Shown: piece after piece, positions 45,040 to 54,738 of the stretch
Numbering within the stretch: position 1 is the first letter of the stretch
Layout: each line of letters starts with the position of its first letter
Assembly (NCBI GenBank): GCA_016296235.1
Contig: JAEDJR010000001.1
Location: 1-64,000, forward strand
Reading direction: 5' to 3'
From: Oscillospiraceae bacterium
Lineage (GTDB): Bacteria; Bacillota; Clostridia; Oscillospirales; Oscillospiraceae
DNA length: 64,000 bases
Program-made: the position numbers and the translations under genes
Notes under the pieces: generated by a model
What the model saw: only the letters and a program-made list of their open reading frames with translations
Told to the model about the DNA's origin: nothing
The model's database searches: none

Positions 45040-45531
45040 ATGCGTATTTTAGGCATTGATCCCGGATATGCCACCATCGGTTTTGGTATTTTGGAAGCCG
45101 CAAGGGGCAGCGTTCAGCTGCAGCAATACGGCACCATCACAACGCCGCCGGAGCTGGAGTTTTCCCAGCGCCTGCTGGTGATCTACGAGGATATGAACCG
45201 GCTGATTGACACGGTGAAGCCGGACTGTATGGCCATTGAGGAACTGTTCTGGGGCCACAATGTCACGACCGGAATTGGTGTGTCCCATGGACGGGGCGTC
45301 ATTCTCCTGGCTGCGGCCCAGCGGCAGCTGCCGGTCTATGAATATACGCCCATGCAGATCAAACAGGCGGTTGTAGGCTATGGAAATGCAACCAAACTGC
45401 AGGTGATGGATATGACAAAGCGGATTTTAAAAATGGAGAAGGTCGCCCGTCCCGATGACGCTGCGGACGCCATTGCCGTGGCCCTGTGTCACGCCCGCAG
45501 CGCAACCAGCCTCCTGAGCCGCATTCAGTAA
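45040..45531 (+). CDS. ruvC: Holliday junction resolvase RuvC
   Basis: The 163-residue endonuclease has the four catalytic acidic residues in the expected places: GIDPGYATIGFG (Asp7), AIEELFWG (Glu), and the C-terminal DDAADAIAVALCHA. It cuts Holliday junctions moved by RuvAB, encoded directly downstream. The start has AGGAACGCC. Confidence 0.96.
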   Translation: MRILGIDPGYATIGFGILEAARGSVQLQQYGTITTPPELEFSQRLLVIYEDMNRLIDTVKPDCMAIEELFWGHNVTTGIGVSHGRGVILLAAAQRQLPVYEYTPMQIKQAVVGYGNATKLQVMDMTKRILKMEKVARPDDAADAIAVALCHARSATSLLSRIQ

Positions 45532-45543
45532 GAAGGTGACGCT

Positions 45544-46140
45544 ATGTTTTACTATATCAACGGAACCGTGACGGTGCTGGAAGCCAACTTGGCAGTTCTG
45601 GACTGCGGCGGCGTGGGTTACGCCTGCCATACCACGGGCTACACCCTTTCCCAGCTCCAGGTGGGAAAACAGCAGAAGCTCTATACCTATTGCAATATCA
45701 AGGAAGACGCCTTTGACATTTTTGGCTTCTCCACCAAGGAGGAGCTGAACTGCTTCAACCGGCTGATTGGCGTATCCGGCGTGGGGCCCAAGGTTGCGCT
45801 GGCGATTTTGTCCTCCACAAGTCCCAGCCAGTTTACGCTGGCGGTGATGACCGGGGATGAAAAAACGCTGACCATGGCGCCCGGCGTTGGAAAAAAGATG
45901 GCGCAGCGGATCATCCTGGAGCTGAAGGATAAGCTGACCGGCGAATTGCCGGAAATGGGAGGCGCCGCTGCAGTTGTTCCCACAGCGGCAGGGAACAAAG
46001 CCTCCGAGGCCGCCGCTGCTCTTGCGTCCCTGGGATACTCCCAGAGCGAGATTGGACTGGCGCTGAAGGGTGTCGATGTGGAGCACCTTTCCCTGGAAGA
46101 AATTGTCCGCAGCGCCCTGCGCGCGATGGTCATGCAGTAA
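45544..46140 (+). CDS. ruvA: Holliday junction branch migration protein RuvA
   Basis: The 198-residue protein has the N-terminal OB-fold, paired helix-hairpin-helix motifs (LIGVSGVGPKVALAIL, MAPGVGKKMAQRIILELKDKL) and the C-terminal RuvB-binding domain (SEAAAALASLGYSQSEIGLAL). Binds the four-way junction as a tetramer. Start after AGAAGGTG. Confidence 0.96.
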   Translation: MFYYINGTVTVLEANLAVLDCGGVGYACHTTGYTLSQLQVGKQQKLYTYCNIKEDAFDIFGFSTKEELNCFNRLIGVSGVGPKVALAILSSTSPSQFTLAVMTGDEKTLTMAPGVGKKMAQRIILELKDKLTGELPEMGGAAAVVPTAAGNKASEAAAALASLGYSQSEIGLALKGVDVEHLSLEEIVRSALRAMVMQ

Positions 46141-46152
46141 AGGAGGCCGGAA

Positions 46153-47205
46153 ATGAGTCTGGATTTTTCTCAGGAATATGAGGCACCTCTGATTACAACT
46201 TCCATGACGCCCCTGGATGACGGAGAGGGATCTCTGCGTCCCAGGACGCTGGCGGATTATACCGGCCAGGAGAAGGCGAAGGGAAACCTTGCGGTCTATA
46301 TCGAGGCTGCCCGCCGAAGAAATGAGCCGCTGGACCACGTCCTGCTTTACGGCCCGCCCGGTTTGGGCAAGACCACCATGGCCGGAGTCATCGCCAATGA
46401 AATGGGCGTCAATATCCGGATCACCTCCGGCCCGGCCATAGAAAAAGCCGGTGATCTGGCGGCGCTGCTGACCAATCTCAATGCCGGTGATATTCTGTTT
46501 ATTGACGAGATTCACCGTCTGAACCGCGCGGTGGAGGAGATTCTCTACCCCGCCATGGAGGATTTCGCCATTGATATCATCGTGGGGAAGGGGCCTTCCG
46601 CCAACTCCATCCGTCTGGATCTGCCAAAATTTACGTTGATCGGCGCCACGACCCGTGCCGGACAGCTTTCCAGCCCGCTTCGGGATCGCTTCGGCGTTTC
46701 CCTGCGTCTGGAGCTGTATACCAATCAGGAGCTGGCCAGGATTGTGACCCGTTCCGCCGCACTGCTCGGCATGGAGATTGCGCCGGACGGCGCGATGGAG
46801 ATTGCCTCCCGGTCCCGGGGAACCCCCAGAATTGCCAACCGGATGCTGCGCCGGGTTCGGGATTTCGCGCAGGTCTACCATGACGGCGTCATCACCAGAG
46901 CGGCGGCGGATCACGCCTTGAGCTGTCTGGAGGTAGATCATCTGGGCCTGGACGCCACGGACCGGCGGATGCTGGAATCCATTATTCGAAATTACAATGG
47001 CGGCCCCGTGGGCCTGGAAACCCTGGCAGCCACCATTGGAGAAGAGGCTGTCACGCTGGAGGATGTCTATGAACCCTACCTGATGCAGATTGGGTTCCTG
47101 ACCAGAACGCCCCGGGGGCGCTGCGTGACACAGCTGGCATATGAGCATTTACATCTTGCTGCACCACGGGAGGAACCGGAGCAGCTGAGTTTTCGGGTTG
47201 AATAG
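46153..47205 (+). CDS. ruvB: Holliday junction DNA helicase RuvB
   Basis: The 350-residue AAA+ motor has Walker [12 protein letters not shown], Walker [11 protein letters not shown], sensor 1 GATTRAG, the arginine finger SPLRDRFG and the C-terminal winged helix ([27 protein letters not shown]). It drives branch migration with RuvA. AGGAGG precedes the start. Confidence 0.97.
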   Translation: MSLDFSQEYEAPLITTSMTPLDDGEGSLRPRTLADYTGQEKAKGNLAVYIEAARRRNEPLDHVLLYGPPGLGKTTMAGVIANEMGVNIRITSGPAIEKAGDLAALLTNLNAGDILFIDEIHRLNRAVEEILYPAMEDFAIDIIVGKGPSANSIRLDLPKFTLIGATTRAGQLSSPLRDRFGVSLRLELYTNQELARIVTRSAALLGMEIAPDGAMEIASRSRGTPRIANRMLRRVRDFAQVYHDGVITRAAADHALSCLEVDHLGLDATDRRMLESIIRNYNGGPVGLETLAATIGEEAVTLEDVYEPYLMQIGFLTRTPRGRCVTQLAYEHLHLAAPREEPEQLSFRVE

Positions 47206-47216
47206 GAGATAATACG

Positions 47217-48566
47217 ATGGGTAAACTGTTTGGTACGGACGGAATTCGCGGCATTGCCAATGAAACATTGGATTGTGAGCTGGCATACCGCATTGGTCAG
47301 GCTGCGGCAATTTGCCTCTCCGAGAGAAAATCGGAGAAGCCGACTGTGGTCATTGGAAAGGATACGCGTATTTCCTCGGATATGCTGGAGAATGCGCTGC
47401 TGGCAGGACTGTGTGCCTGCGGCTGCAATGCGGTGCGCCTGGGCGTGATTCCCACCCCTGCGGTCGCCTATCTTACTGTGTTTTATCATGCAGATGCGGG
47501 CGTTGTGATTTCTGCGTCCCACAATCCGTATGAATACAATGGCATTAAAATGTTCTCTGCCGAAGGATTTAAGCTCAATGACGCCCTGGAGGAAGAGATC
47601 GAGTCGCTGATATTGTCCGGCGAGAAGCTGCCGCTGAAAACAGGAGACGCCCTTGGCCGTGTGCTGGATGGAAAGCATGCGTCAGAATACTATATTCGCC
47701 ATCTGGCGTCCACGGTGGACGATATTTCCGGATTAAGGGTTCTGGTGGACTGCGCCAACGGCGCGGCTTCCACAACGGCACAGCGTCTGTTTAACCGGTT
47801 CGATCTCGATGCTGTGGTGATTAACGACAATCCCGACGGCGTCAATATCAACGACCATTGTGGTTCCACCCATCTGGAAGGCCTGGCCCAGCGGGTCAGA
47901 AACGGGTATTATGACTTGGGCATCGCCTTTGACGGAGACGCTGACCGCTGCCTTGTGGTGGATCAGGATGGCTGTGAGGTGGATGGCGATAAGATCATGG
48001 CAATCTGTGCCAAGTATCTGCACAACCAGGGCAGATTGCAGCAGGATGGCTTTGTTGCGACCGTGATGTCCAATTTGGGTTTACATAAGTACTGCGCCGA
48101 AAACGGCTTGAAGCTTCTGTGTGCGGCTGTAGGTGACCGGAATGTCCTGGAGCTGATGCAAAAGGAGCACATGGTTCTGGGCGGCGAGCAGTCCGGCCAC
48201 ATCATTTTCCTGGAACATATGACCACTGGCGACGGCCAGCTGGCAGCCCTGCAGTTCCTCCAAATCCTCTGTGAGAGCGGCAAAACCGTCAGCCAGCTGG
48301 CAGGGGAGATCTCCCGTTATCCGCAGGAGCTGATCAATGTAGCGGCGCCCCATGACGCTGCAGCGAGAAAAGCCCTGATTGCCTGTGAGCAGGTCCAGGC
48401 TGCCATTGCGCAGGGAGAAGCGTCTCTGTCTGGTGATGGACGGATTCTGGTCCGTGCATCCGGTACGGAAGCGCTGATTCGCGTCATGGTAGAGGCTTCG
48501 ACCGTGGAGAAGGCGCACGCGGTTGCGCAATTGGTGGCGACTACCGTCGAAAACATACAAAAATAA
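47217..48566 (+). CDS. glmM: Phosphoglucosamine mutase
   Basis: Converts glucosamine 6-phosphate to the 1-phosphate for UDP-GlcNAc and peptidoglycan. The 449-residue protein has FGTDGIRG (5-12), the phosphoserine loop VVISASHNP (Ser101), the metal loop AFDGDADRC, the sugar-binding GGEQSGH and the phosphate-binding RASGTEALIRVMVEA. It follows ruvB after 11 bases and ends the operon; no clear terminator is seen before the next promoter. Confidence 0.97.
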   Translation: MGKLFGTDGIRGIANETLDCELAYRIGQAAAICLSERKSEKPTVVIGKDTRISSDMLENALLAGLCACGCNAVRLGVIPTPAVAYLTVFYHADAGVVISASHNPYEYNGIKMFSAEGFKLNDALEEEIESLILSGEKLPLKTGDALGRVLDGKHASEYYIRHLASTVDDISGLRVLVDCANGAASTTAQRLFNRFDLDAVVINDNPDGVNINDHCGSTHLEGLAQRVRNGYYDLGIAFDGDADRCLVVDQDGCEVDGDKIMAICAKYLHNQGRLQQDGFVATVMSNLGLHKYCAENGLKLLCAAVGDRNVLELMQKEHMVLGGEQSGHIIFLEHMTTGDGQLAALQFLQILCESGKTVSQLAGEISRYPQELINVAAPHDAAARKALIACEQVQAAIAQGEASLSGDGRILVRASGTEALIRVMVEASTVEKAHAVAQLVATTVENIQK

Positions 48567-48595
48567 AGAATAAATCGAAAACAGTTTTATTATTA

Positions 48596-48625
48596 TTGAC
48601 AAATACCCGCTTGGTGATATATAAT
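48596..48625 (+). promoter_or_regulatory. Promoter of the four-CxxC zinc protein gene
   Basis: TTGACA (48596-48601), 18-base spacer, TATAAT (48620-48625). Confidence 0.85.
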
Positions 48626-48631
48626 ACTCTT

Positions 48632-48740
48632 GTGCCAAAAAAATGGCATATCAGAGTGCGGGAATTCTTGATGCCCGCTCGCAGACCCTGACCGAATGCC
48701 TTTGGGAAATACTTCAGGGAACAATTGCTAAAGAGAGGTA
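48632..48740 (+). promoter_or_regulatory. Structured 5' leader of unknown type
   Basis: The leader of about 110 bases before the gene at 48747 holds a hairpin GCGGG (48658-48662) / CCCGC (48674-48678) with flanking GA/TC pairs, and CCCTGA (48686-48691) / TCAGGG (48714-48719). There is no T-run terminator and no known riboswitch core that I recognise. Confidence 0.4.
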
Positions 48741-48746
48741 AGATCA

Positions 48747-49025
48747 ATGTACGAAGACAAGACTTTAGTTTGCAAGGAATGTGGCGCCGAATTTGTGTTC
48801 ACTGCCGGTGAGCAGGAGTTCTATGCGGAGCGTGGCTTCCAGAACGAACCCCAGCGCTGCAAGGCCTGCCGTGATGCCCGCAAGAATGCGGCCCGCGGTC
48901 CCAGAGAGTATTTCACCGCTACCTGTGCTGCCTGCGGCGGCGAGGCGAAGGTTCCCTTCGAGCCCAAGTCCGACCGTCCCGTGTACTGCAGCGATTGCTT
49001 CGCTCGCATGAAGGGTCAGGGCTGA
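48747..49025 (+). CDS. Zinc-ribbon protein with four CxxC pairs
   Basis: A 92-residue protein with Cys pairs at 9/12, 38/41, 60/63 and 81/84, enough for two zinc sites. The N-terminal block LVCKECGAEFVFTAGEQEFYAERGF and the C-terminal CxxC-x17-CxxC part are typical of the zinc-ribbon (zf-trcl) proteins common in Firmicutes. The role is unknown; nucleic-acid or chaperone-type binding is possible. Start after AGAGAGG. Strong promoter and a long leader suggest high or regulated expression. Confidence 0.88.
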   Translation: MYEDKTLVCKECGAEFVFTAGEQEFYAERGFQNEPQRCKACRDARKNAARGPREYFTATCAACGGEAKVPFEPKSDRPVYCSDCFARMKGQG

Positions 49026-49040
49026 TTTACCAAGACAGAA

Positions 49041-49072
49041 AAGGGCATGGCGTTCAGCCATGCCCTTCTTTT
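49041..49072. terminator. Bidirectional terminator between the zinc protein and hisIE
   Basis: AAGGGCATGGC / GCCATGCCCTT, 11-bp stem with a 5-base loop, then CTTTTAT on the plus strand and TTTTCTG on the minus strand. It ends both the zinc gene and the histidine operon. Confidence 0.93.
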
Positions 49073-49718
49073 ATACCATTTTCTCCTGCTTGATTTTCTT
49101 GTCAATCACATGGCGGGAGGCCAATTCTCTGCGGATGTCCTCCAGGGAGATTCCCATTTCAATCATCAATACCAGAACATGATAGGTCAGATCCGCAATT
49201 TCATAGACCGTTTCCCCTTTGTCTCCTGCTTTTCCGGCGATGATTACCTCCGTGGTTTCTTCGCCGACTTTTTTCAGAATCTTGTCTATGCCCTTTTCAA
49301 ACAGGTAGGAAGTATAGGAGCCCTCCTTCTTTTCCTGCTTTCGGCCGACCAGCATCTCCATCAAGCCGTCCAGGGAAAAAGGATGGAGATCCTCATTTTC
49401 CCAGACCGGCGTCTCAAAGCAGGAGTCGGTACCCAGGTGACAGGCCGGCCCGTCTTTCTCTACCAGGACTGTCAGGGCGTCCCGGTCGCAGTCGGCGGTG
49501 ATGGAGACGATGTGCTGCACATTGCCGCTGGTCTCGCCCTTCCGCCAGAGGGTCTGACGGGAGCGGCTCCAGAAGCAGGTGCGCTTTTCCCGGATGGAAA
49601 TCTCCAGGCTTTCGCGGTTCATGTAGGCCAGGGTCAAAACTTTTTTTGTTTCAGCGTCAACCACAATGGCAGGAATCAATCCATTTTCGTCAAATTTCAA
49701 GGTATTCAGATCCAGCAT
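49071..49718 (-). CDS. hisIE: Bifunctional phosphoribosyl-AMP cyclohydrolase / phosphoribosyl-ATP pyrophosphatase
   Basis: Steps 2 and 3 of histidine synthesis in one protein. The 215-residue chain has the HisI domain (about 1-110; [55 protein letters not shown] with metal-binding Asp/Cys) and the HisE domain (about 120-215; [31 protein letters not shown]). It is the last gene of the his operon, one base after hisF. Confidence 0.96.
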   Translation of the reverse strand: MLDLNTLKFDENGLIPAIVVDAETKKVLTLAYMNRESLEISIREKRTCFWSRSRQTLWRKGETSGNVQHIVSITADCDRDALTVLVEKDGPACHLGTDSCFETPVWENEDLHPFSLDGLMEMLVGRKQEKKEGSYTSYLFEKGIDKILKKVGEETTEVIIAGKAGDKGETVYEIADLTYHVLVLMIEMGISLEDIRRELASRHVIDKKIKQEKMV

Positions 49719-49719
49719 T

Positions 49720-50478
49720 TCAATCCCTCACATGAATATTGTGTTCCCGAAGTGTCTGCTTCAGAACCGGAATTTCCAACTCTCCGAAATGGAAAATGGA
49801 GGCGGCCAGTCCGGCGGATACATCGGGGATTTTTTGGAACAAGGTGACAAAGTCCTCTGCAGATCCCGCACCGCCGGAGGCAATAACCGGGACGTTGACT
49901 GCGGAGCAGACGGCCTCCAGCATGGGTAAATCGAAGCCCTGGCGGACGCCGTCGGTATCGATGGAATTGACCACAACTTCTCCGGCTCCGGCGGCGACGC
50001 AGGATTTGATCCAGGAAATGGCCTCTAGACCCGTATCCTCCCGGCCGCCTTTGGCAAAGACCCGGAATTGTCCGGCAACTCGTTTTACGTCACAGGACAG
50101 CACAACACACTGGTTGCCGTATTTCTTTGCAGCCTCCCCAATCAGGGAGGGATTTCGGATGGCACCGGAATTGACGCTGACCTTGTCGGCGCCGCATTTC
50201 AGCACACGATCAAAATCGTCAATGGTGTTTATGCCGCCGCCCACGGTCAGCGGAATAAATACCTGGCTGGCAGTTTCCCGGAGAATGTCCGTAAACAGTG
50301 CCCGGCCTTCGGCGGAGGCCGTGATATCATAGAACACCAGCTCATCTGCGCCGCAGTCGCTGTAGAACTGGGCCAGCTTCACAGGGGAGGAAACATCTGA
50401 CAGGCCCAGGAAATTGACGCCTTTGACCACGCGGCCGTCCTTTACGTCCAGACAGGGGATAATCCGTTTTGTAATCAT
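49720..50478 (-). CDS. hisF: Imidazole glycerol phosphate synthase subunit HisF
   Basis: The 252-residue TIM barrel uses ammonia from HisH to form imidazole glycerol phosphate and AICAR. It starts with [23 protein letters not shown] and contains [34 protein letters not shown] and PVIASGGAG. It overlaps hisA by ATGA. Confidence 0.97.
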   Translation of the reverse strand: MITKRIIPCLDVKDGRVVKGVNFLGLSDVSSPVKLAQFYSDCGADELVFYDITASAEGRALFTDILRETASQVFIPLTVGGGINTIDDFDRVLKCGADKVSVNSGAIRNPSLIGEAAKKYGNQCVVLSCDVKRVAGQFRVFAKGGREDTGLEAISWIKSCVAAGAGEVVVNSIDTDGVRQGFDLPMLEAVCSAVNVPVIASGGAGSAEDFVTLFQKIPDVSAGLAASIFHFGELEIPVLKQTLREHNIHVRD

Positions 50479-51188
50479 GATGCCACCTCGATTGCCTGGC
50501 GCAGGTCAATGGCGCCGGTATAATAGGCTTTTCCGATGATCGCACCGTAGAGATCCATCTCCCGCAGGGCTTTGACATCTGCCAGGGAGGACACCCCGCC
50601 GGAGGCCACAATGTCCATCCGGTAGGCCTGCGACAGCTGCCGGTAGAGGTTCAGATTGGTGCCCGCCATGGCGCCGTCCCGGGAGATATCCGTGCAGATA
50701 ATGGTTTGAACCCCCAATTTTTGCATCTTTTCAAAAAATTGGCTGCAGGTATATGCGGACTGCTCCGTCCATCCTTTGATGGAAACATAGCCGTCCCGGA
50801 TATCGACGCCCACAGCGATGCGGCTGCCCCATGCGGCAACGGCCTGCCGCAGAAAAGCTTCATCGGTAACGGCGGCTGTGCCCAGAATCACACGGCTGAC
50901 GCCGGCTGTGAGATAGGTTTCCACCGTTTCCATGGAGCGAATCCCGCCGCCGACCTCCGTAAAGAGGGAAGTCTCCGACACAATGCGGGTAATCACCTCC
51001 AGATTGGGGGTTCCGCCGTTTTTCGCTCCTTCCAAATCCACCAAGTGCAGGCAGGATGCGCCCTGGGACTGGAATGTCCGGGCGACCCGCAGGGGATCGG
51101 TGTCATAGACGGTCATCTGGGCATAGTCGCCCTGGTACAGGCGCACGGCCTGCCCCTGTACCAGATCAATTGCCGGAAAAATCAGCAT
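50475..51188 (-). CDS. hisA: Phosphoribosylformimino-AICAR phosphate isomerase
   Basis: The 237-residue TIM barrel of histidine step 4: LIFPAIDLVQGQAVRLYQGDY with the catalytic Asp8, EVGGGIRSMETVETYLTAGVSRVILGTAAV, VGVDIRDGYVSIKGW, CTDISRDGAMAGTNL with the second Asp, and VASGGVSSLADV. One base separates it from hisH. Confidence 0.97.
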   Translation of the reverse strand: MLIFPAIDLVQGQAVRLYQGDYAQMTVYDTDPLRVARTFQSQGASCLHLVDLEGAKNGGTPNLEVITRIVSETSLFTEVGGGIRSMETVETYLTAGVSRVILGTAAVTDEAFLRQAVAAWGSRIAVGVDIRDGYVSIKGWTEQSAYTCSQFFEKMQKLGVQTIICTDISRDGAMAGTNLNLYRQLSQAYRMDIVASGGVSSLADVKALREMDLYGAIIGKAYYTGAIDLRQAIEVAS

Positions 51189-51189
51189 C

Positions 51190-51807
51190 TCAAACCTCCA
51201 AATCGCAGAACGCTTTCAGAATCTGCAAACCGACCCGGCCGCTTTTTTCCGGATGGAACTGACAGCCGTAGACATTTCCCTGGGCTACCGCCGCTGTCAG
51301 TTCCGCACCGTACTGGGCGGTGGCAGCCAGACTGTCGGCACAGTCCACTGCGTAGTAGGAGTGGACAAAATAGACAAAGTCTCCCTCCTGAATGCCTGAA
51401 AAGAGGGGACAGGCCGGCTGCTGAAAATGCAGGGCATTCCATCCCATGTGAGGGATGGGCAGGGAAACGGGAATTCGCCCCTCCATGGAAACCACGCGCC
51501 CCCGGAGCAGGCCCAATCCCTGATGTTCCCCGTATTCCTCGCTGGTTTGAAAAAGCAGCTGCATTCCGAGACAGATTCCCAACAGCGGTTTGCTCCTTGA
51601 GACTTCCTCCAGTATGATCTGGTCGAGGCCGCTGGTTCTCAATTTCCCGGCCGCATCGCCAAAGGCGCCCACGCCCGGCAGAATCAGCTTTTCTGCCTGC
51701 CGCAGTACGGCGGGATCGTGAGAAACAACCACATCCGCGCCTACCTTTTCCAGGGAACAGCGGAGGGAAAACAGGTTCCCAACGCCATAGTCAATGATCG
51801 CCAGCAT
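51190..51807 (-). CDS. hisH: Imidazole glycerol phosphate synthase glutaminase subunit HisH
   Basis: The 205-residue class I glutamine amidotransferase feeds ammonia to HisF. It has the nucleophile Cys in LLGICLGMQLLF and His/Glu in VYGCQFHPEKSG. I choose the ATG at 51807, which overlaps the hisB stop; a GTG one codon earlier is possible. Confidence 0.96.
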   Translation of the reverse strand: MLAIIDYGVGNLFSLRCSLEKVGADVVVSHDPAVLRQAEKLILPGVGAFGDAAGKLRTSGLDQIILEEVSRSKPLLGICLGMQLLFQTSEEYGEHQGLGLLRGRVVSMEGRIPVSLPIPHMGWNALHFQQPACPLFSGIQEGDFVYFVHSYYAVDCADSLAATAQYGAELTAAVAQGNVYGCQFHPEKSGRVGLQILKAFCDLEV

Positions 51808-52394
51808 CACAGAACCCCTTTCGTCGAAGGAATCTCTCCGGCAGCGGCAGGATCCGGCGCCACGGCCTGCCGGAGGCTTCGGGCAGCCGACTTGAAGGCA
51901 CCTTCCACGATATGGTGGCTGTTGCGCCCGGCCAATTGGCGGATGTGCAGCGTCAGGTTGGCGCAGCGGGAGAAGGCCTGCCAGAACTCCTCCGTCAATT
52001 CCGTATCAAAGGTGCCGATTTTCTCCGTCGGAATCTCCAGGCCATAGGCCAGAAGTCCCCGGCCGGAACAATCGACGGCAGTGAGAATCAGAGCTTCGTC
52101 CATGGGGAGCGTCGCGGATCCATAGCGGTTGATGCCCCGGCGATCGCCGAGGGCCTGGTCAAAGGCCTTCCCCAGGCAGATTCCGATATCCTCCACGGTG
52201 TGGTGGTCGTCCACCCGGGTATCTCCCCGGCACTGCACGTCCAGATCAAAGCGGCCGTGCCTGGCAAAGAGCGTCAGCATATGATCCAGGAATCCGCAGC
52301 CGGTATCAATCCGGCTGCTCCCGGTGCCGTCCAGGTTCAGGGAAAGGGAAATCTGGGTTTCTGCTGTTTTGCGTTCCAATTGTGCTGTTCTCAT
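51807..52394 (-). CDS. hisB: Imidazoleglycerol-phosphate dehydratase
   Basis: Step 6 of the pathway. The 195-residue monofunctional enzyme has the duplicated His-rich manganese motifs (CGFLDHMLTLFARHGRFDLDV, DDHHTVEDIGICLG; and SRCANLTLHIRQLAGRNSHHIVEGAFKSAARSLRQAV). It lacks the phosphatase domain of E. coli HisB; a separate histidinol phosphatase is not in this operon. Confidence 0.97.
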   Translation of the reverse strand: MRTAQLERKTAETQISLSLNLDGTGSSRIDTGCGFLDHMLTLFARHGRFDLDVQCRGDTRVDDHHTVEDIGICLGKAFDQALGDRRGINRYGSATLPMDEALILTAVDCSGRGLLAYGLEIPTEKIGTFDTELTEEFWQAFSRCANLTLHIRQLAGRNSHHIVEGAFKSAARSLRQAVAPDPAAAGEIPSTKGVL

Positions 52395-53458
52395 ACGCTG
52401 CCTCCCAGAATGTCGGAGATGGTGCTGACCAGAAGCTGCATTTGCTCCATGGTGCCGATGGTGATGCGGTTGAAGTTTCGGATTCTCGGCTCCTCAAAAT
52501 GGCGCACCAGAATGCCGCGCCGCTTTAACTCTGCGTATAAATCCATTCCGCTCACTTGAGAATGGGCGGCAAATATAAAGTTTGACTGAGAGGGGATCAC
52601 CGTAAAGCCCAGACCTTCCAGCGCCTGCGCGGCATACTCCCTGGCCGCCATGATCTTTTGACAGTTGGTTTCGTAGTACGCCGTGGCGTCCAGGGCCGCA
52701 ATGCCGGCAGCCATGGTCAGCCGGTTGATATTATAGGGATTGGTGGAATACTTCAGCCGGTTCAGATCGGCAATCAGGTCCCGATTGCCGATGGCAAAGC
52801 CCAGACGCGCACCGGCCAGACTGCGGGACTTGGAAAAGGTCTGAACCACCAAAAGGTTGGGGTATTTTTTAATCAAAGGCACACAGCTCTCCGCGCCGAA
52901 GTCCACATAGGCCTCGTCCACCAGCACCACATGATCGGGATTGGTGGCGATGATTTCCTCCATCTGCCACAGGGGCAGCGCCCGGCCCACCTGGGCATTG
53001 GGATTGGCCAGCACGATCATGGAATCCTGATGGCAATAATCTCGGTAATCCACGGAAAAATCCTCGGCCAGCGGGATCTTTTTGGCTTCAATCTGATACA
53101 GATCCGCATAGACCTGATAAAAGCCGTAGGTGATGTCCGGAAAGATTGCCCGTCCCGGAGTGCCGGAGAATGCCATAAAGGCGAAATTCAAAATATCGTC
53201 GGAGCCATTGGAGACATACACATTCTCCGGCGTCACATGATACGTCTGAGCCAGCTTTTCCAGCAGAGGCTTGCAGGTGGGATCGGAATACAGCCGCAGG
53301 TCTTGCAGCTCCTTTTCCCCAATGGCGGCGACCACCTGCGGCGCTGCGGGGAAGGGGGATTCGTTGGTGTTCAGTTTGACATAGACCTGATCCTGAGGCT
53401 GTTCGCCGGGGGTGTAGACACACAGGCTCTGATAACGGTCATTTAAGTACTTACTCAT
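52391..53458 (-). CDS. hisC: Histidinol-phosphate aminotransferase
   Basis: The 355-residue PLP enzyme has KLNTNESPFP (about 28-37), YVSNGSDDILNFAFMAFSG, LANPNAQVGRALP, VLVDEAYVDFG and the lysine region QTFSKSRSLAGARLGFAIG (SKS-x3-GxRxG). Coupled to hisD by ATGA and to hisB by ATGA. Confidence 0.96.
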   Translation of the reverse strand: MSKYLNDRYQSLCVYTPGEQPQDQVYVKLNTNESPFPAAPQVVAAIGEKELQDLRLYSDPTCKPLLEKLAQTYHVTPENVYVSNGSDDILNFAFMAFSGTPGRAIFPDITYGFYQVYADLYQIEAKKIPLAEDFSVDYRDYCHQDSMIVLANPNAQVGRALPLWQMEEIIATNPDHVVLVDEAYVDFGAESCVPLIKKYPNLLVVQTFSKSRSLAGARLGFAIGNRDLIADLNRLKYSTNPYNINRLTMAAGIAALDATAYYETNCQKIMAAREYAAQALEGLGFTVIPSQSNFIFAAHSQVSGMDLYAELKRRGILVRHFEEPRIRNFNRITIGTMEQMQLLVSTISDILGGSV

Positions 53459-54738
53459 GACTGGGACTCCTCAAACCGGATCAGGGCGCTGCGGGCGTGG
53501 GCCTGCAGGCCCTCTTTTTCTGCAAAGGCAGCGATGCTGCCGGATACTTTCTGCAGCGCTTCCCGGGTAAAATAGGTGTATTGGGACCTTTTCACAAAAT
53601 CATCCACGGAGAGGGGACTGGAGAAGCGGGCTGTGCCGCTGGTGGGCAGGGTATGGTTGGGGCCGGCCAGATAATCCCCCAGCGCTTCCGGACAATAACG
53701 GCCCAGGAAGATGGAGCCGGCATTGCGGACGGCGTCCAGATAATCAAAGGGATTATCCACGCACAGCTCCAGATGCTCCGGGGCCAGATCATTGGCGATG
53801 TCGATGGCCCTGGAAATGCTGTCCGTTACAATGATTTTGCCGTTGCTGTCTATAGAGACCCTGGCAATCTCCTGCCGCGGCAGACGCCGCAGCTGGCATT
53901 CCACTTCTTTTTGTACAGCTTCAGCCAATGCCATGCTGTCGGTGATTAAAACCGCGCTGGCCATGCGGTCGTGCTCCGCCTGGCTCAGCAGATCGGAGGC
54001 CAGGTGGACGGGATTGCTGTTGCCGTCGGCTACAACCAGAATCTCGCTGGGGCCGGCGATCATATCGATCGATACCAGGCCAAAGACCTGTCGCTTTGCT
54101 TCCGCCACATAGGCGTTGCCAGGCCCGACAATTTTGTCCACTTTGGGAATGGACTGGGTGCCGTAGGCCAGAGCGCCAATGGCCTGGGCGCCGCCGACCT
54201 TGAAGACCCGGTCAACGCCTGCGATGCTGGCTGCGGCCAGAATGGCGTCCGGCAGCTTGCCGCCAGGGCCGGGAGGCGTAACAATGACGATCTCCCGGCA
54301 GCCTGCCAGCTTGGCGGGGATGGCGTCCATCAGTACCGTGGAGGGATAGGCAGCTGTGCCGCCGGGCACATACAGGCCCACTTTTTCAATGGGGATGATT
54401 TTCTGTCCCATGACCACGCCTGGCTTCTCGGTCAGAATAAAGCTGCTGCGCAGCTGCTGCCGGTGGAAGCTTCGAATGTTCTCTGCGGCTTCCCGCAGAA
54501 TGTCCAGAAAACCGGGATCCGTTGCGGCGATTGCAGCGTCGATTTCCTCCTGGCTGACTTCCAGTGCAGTCAGATGAGCATGGTCGAAGCGCTCACAGTA
54601 TTGAAACAGGGCGGAATCGCCGTTTTGCCGCACATCCGCAAGGATTGCGGAAACAGTGGCCGATACATCCACGCCGGATCCGGCCCGTGCAAGGATCTCC
54701 CGGGCGGAGACGTCGCTTTCCTTGAGTATTCTCATCAT
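53455..54738 (-). CDS. hisD: Histidinol dehydrogenase
   Basis: Oxidises histidinol to histidine in two NAD-dependent steps. The 427-residue zinc enzyme has the family signature with IDMIAGPSEILVVADGNSNPVHLASDLLSQAEHD and GPNHTLPTSGTARFSSPLSV. Two adjacent ATGs; the first overlaps the hisG stop by one base. Confidence 0.97.
   Translation of the reverse strand: MMRILKESDVSAREILARAGSGVDVSATVSAILADVRQNGDSALFQYCERFDHAHLTALEVSQEEIDAAIAATDPGFLDILREAAENIRSFHRQQLRSSFILTEKPGVVMGQKIIPIEKVGLYVPGGTAAYPSTVLMDAIPAKLAGCREIVIVTPPGPGGKLPDAILAAASIAGVDRVFKVGGAQAIGALAYGTQSIPKVDKIVGPGNAYVAEAKRQVFGLVSIDMIAGPSEILVVADGNSNPVHLASDLLSQAEHDRMASAVLITDSMALAEAVQKEVECQLRRLPRQEIARVSIDSNGKIIVTDSISRAIDIANDLAPEHLELCVDNPFDYLDAVRNAGSIFLGRYCPEALGDYLAGPNHTLPTSGTARFSSPLSVDDFVKRSQYTYFTREALQKVSGSIAAFAEKEGLQAHARSALIRFEESQS

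Noticed and set aside
45427..47148. 573-residue open frame opposite ruvC-ruvA-ruvB
   Set aside because: Antisense to three conserved genes; long only because of the high GC at third positions.
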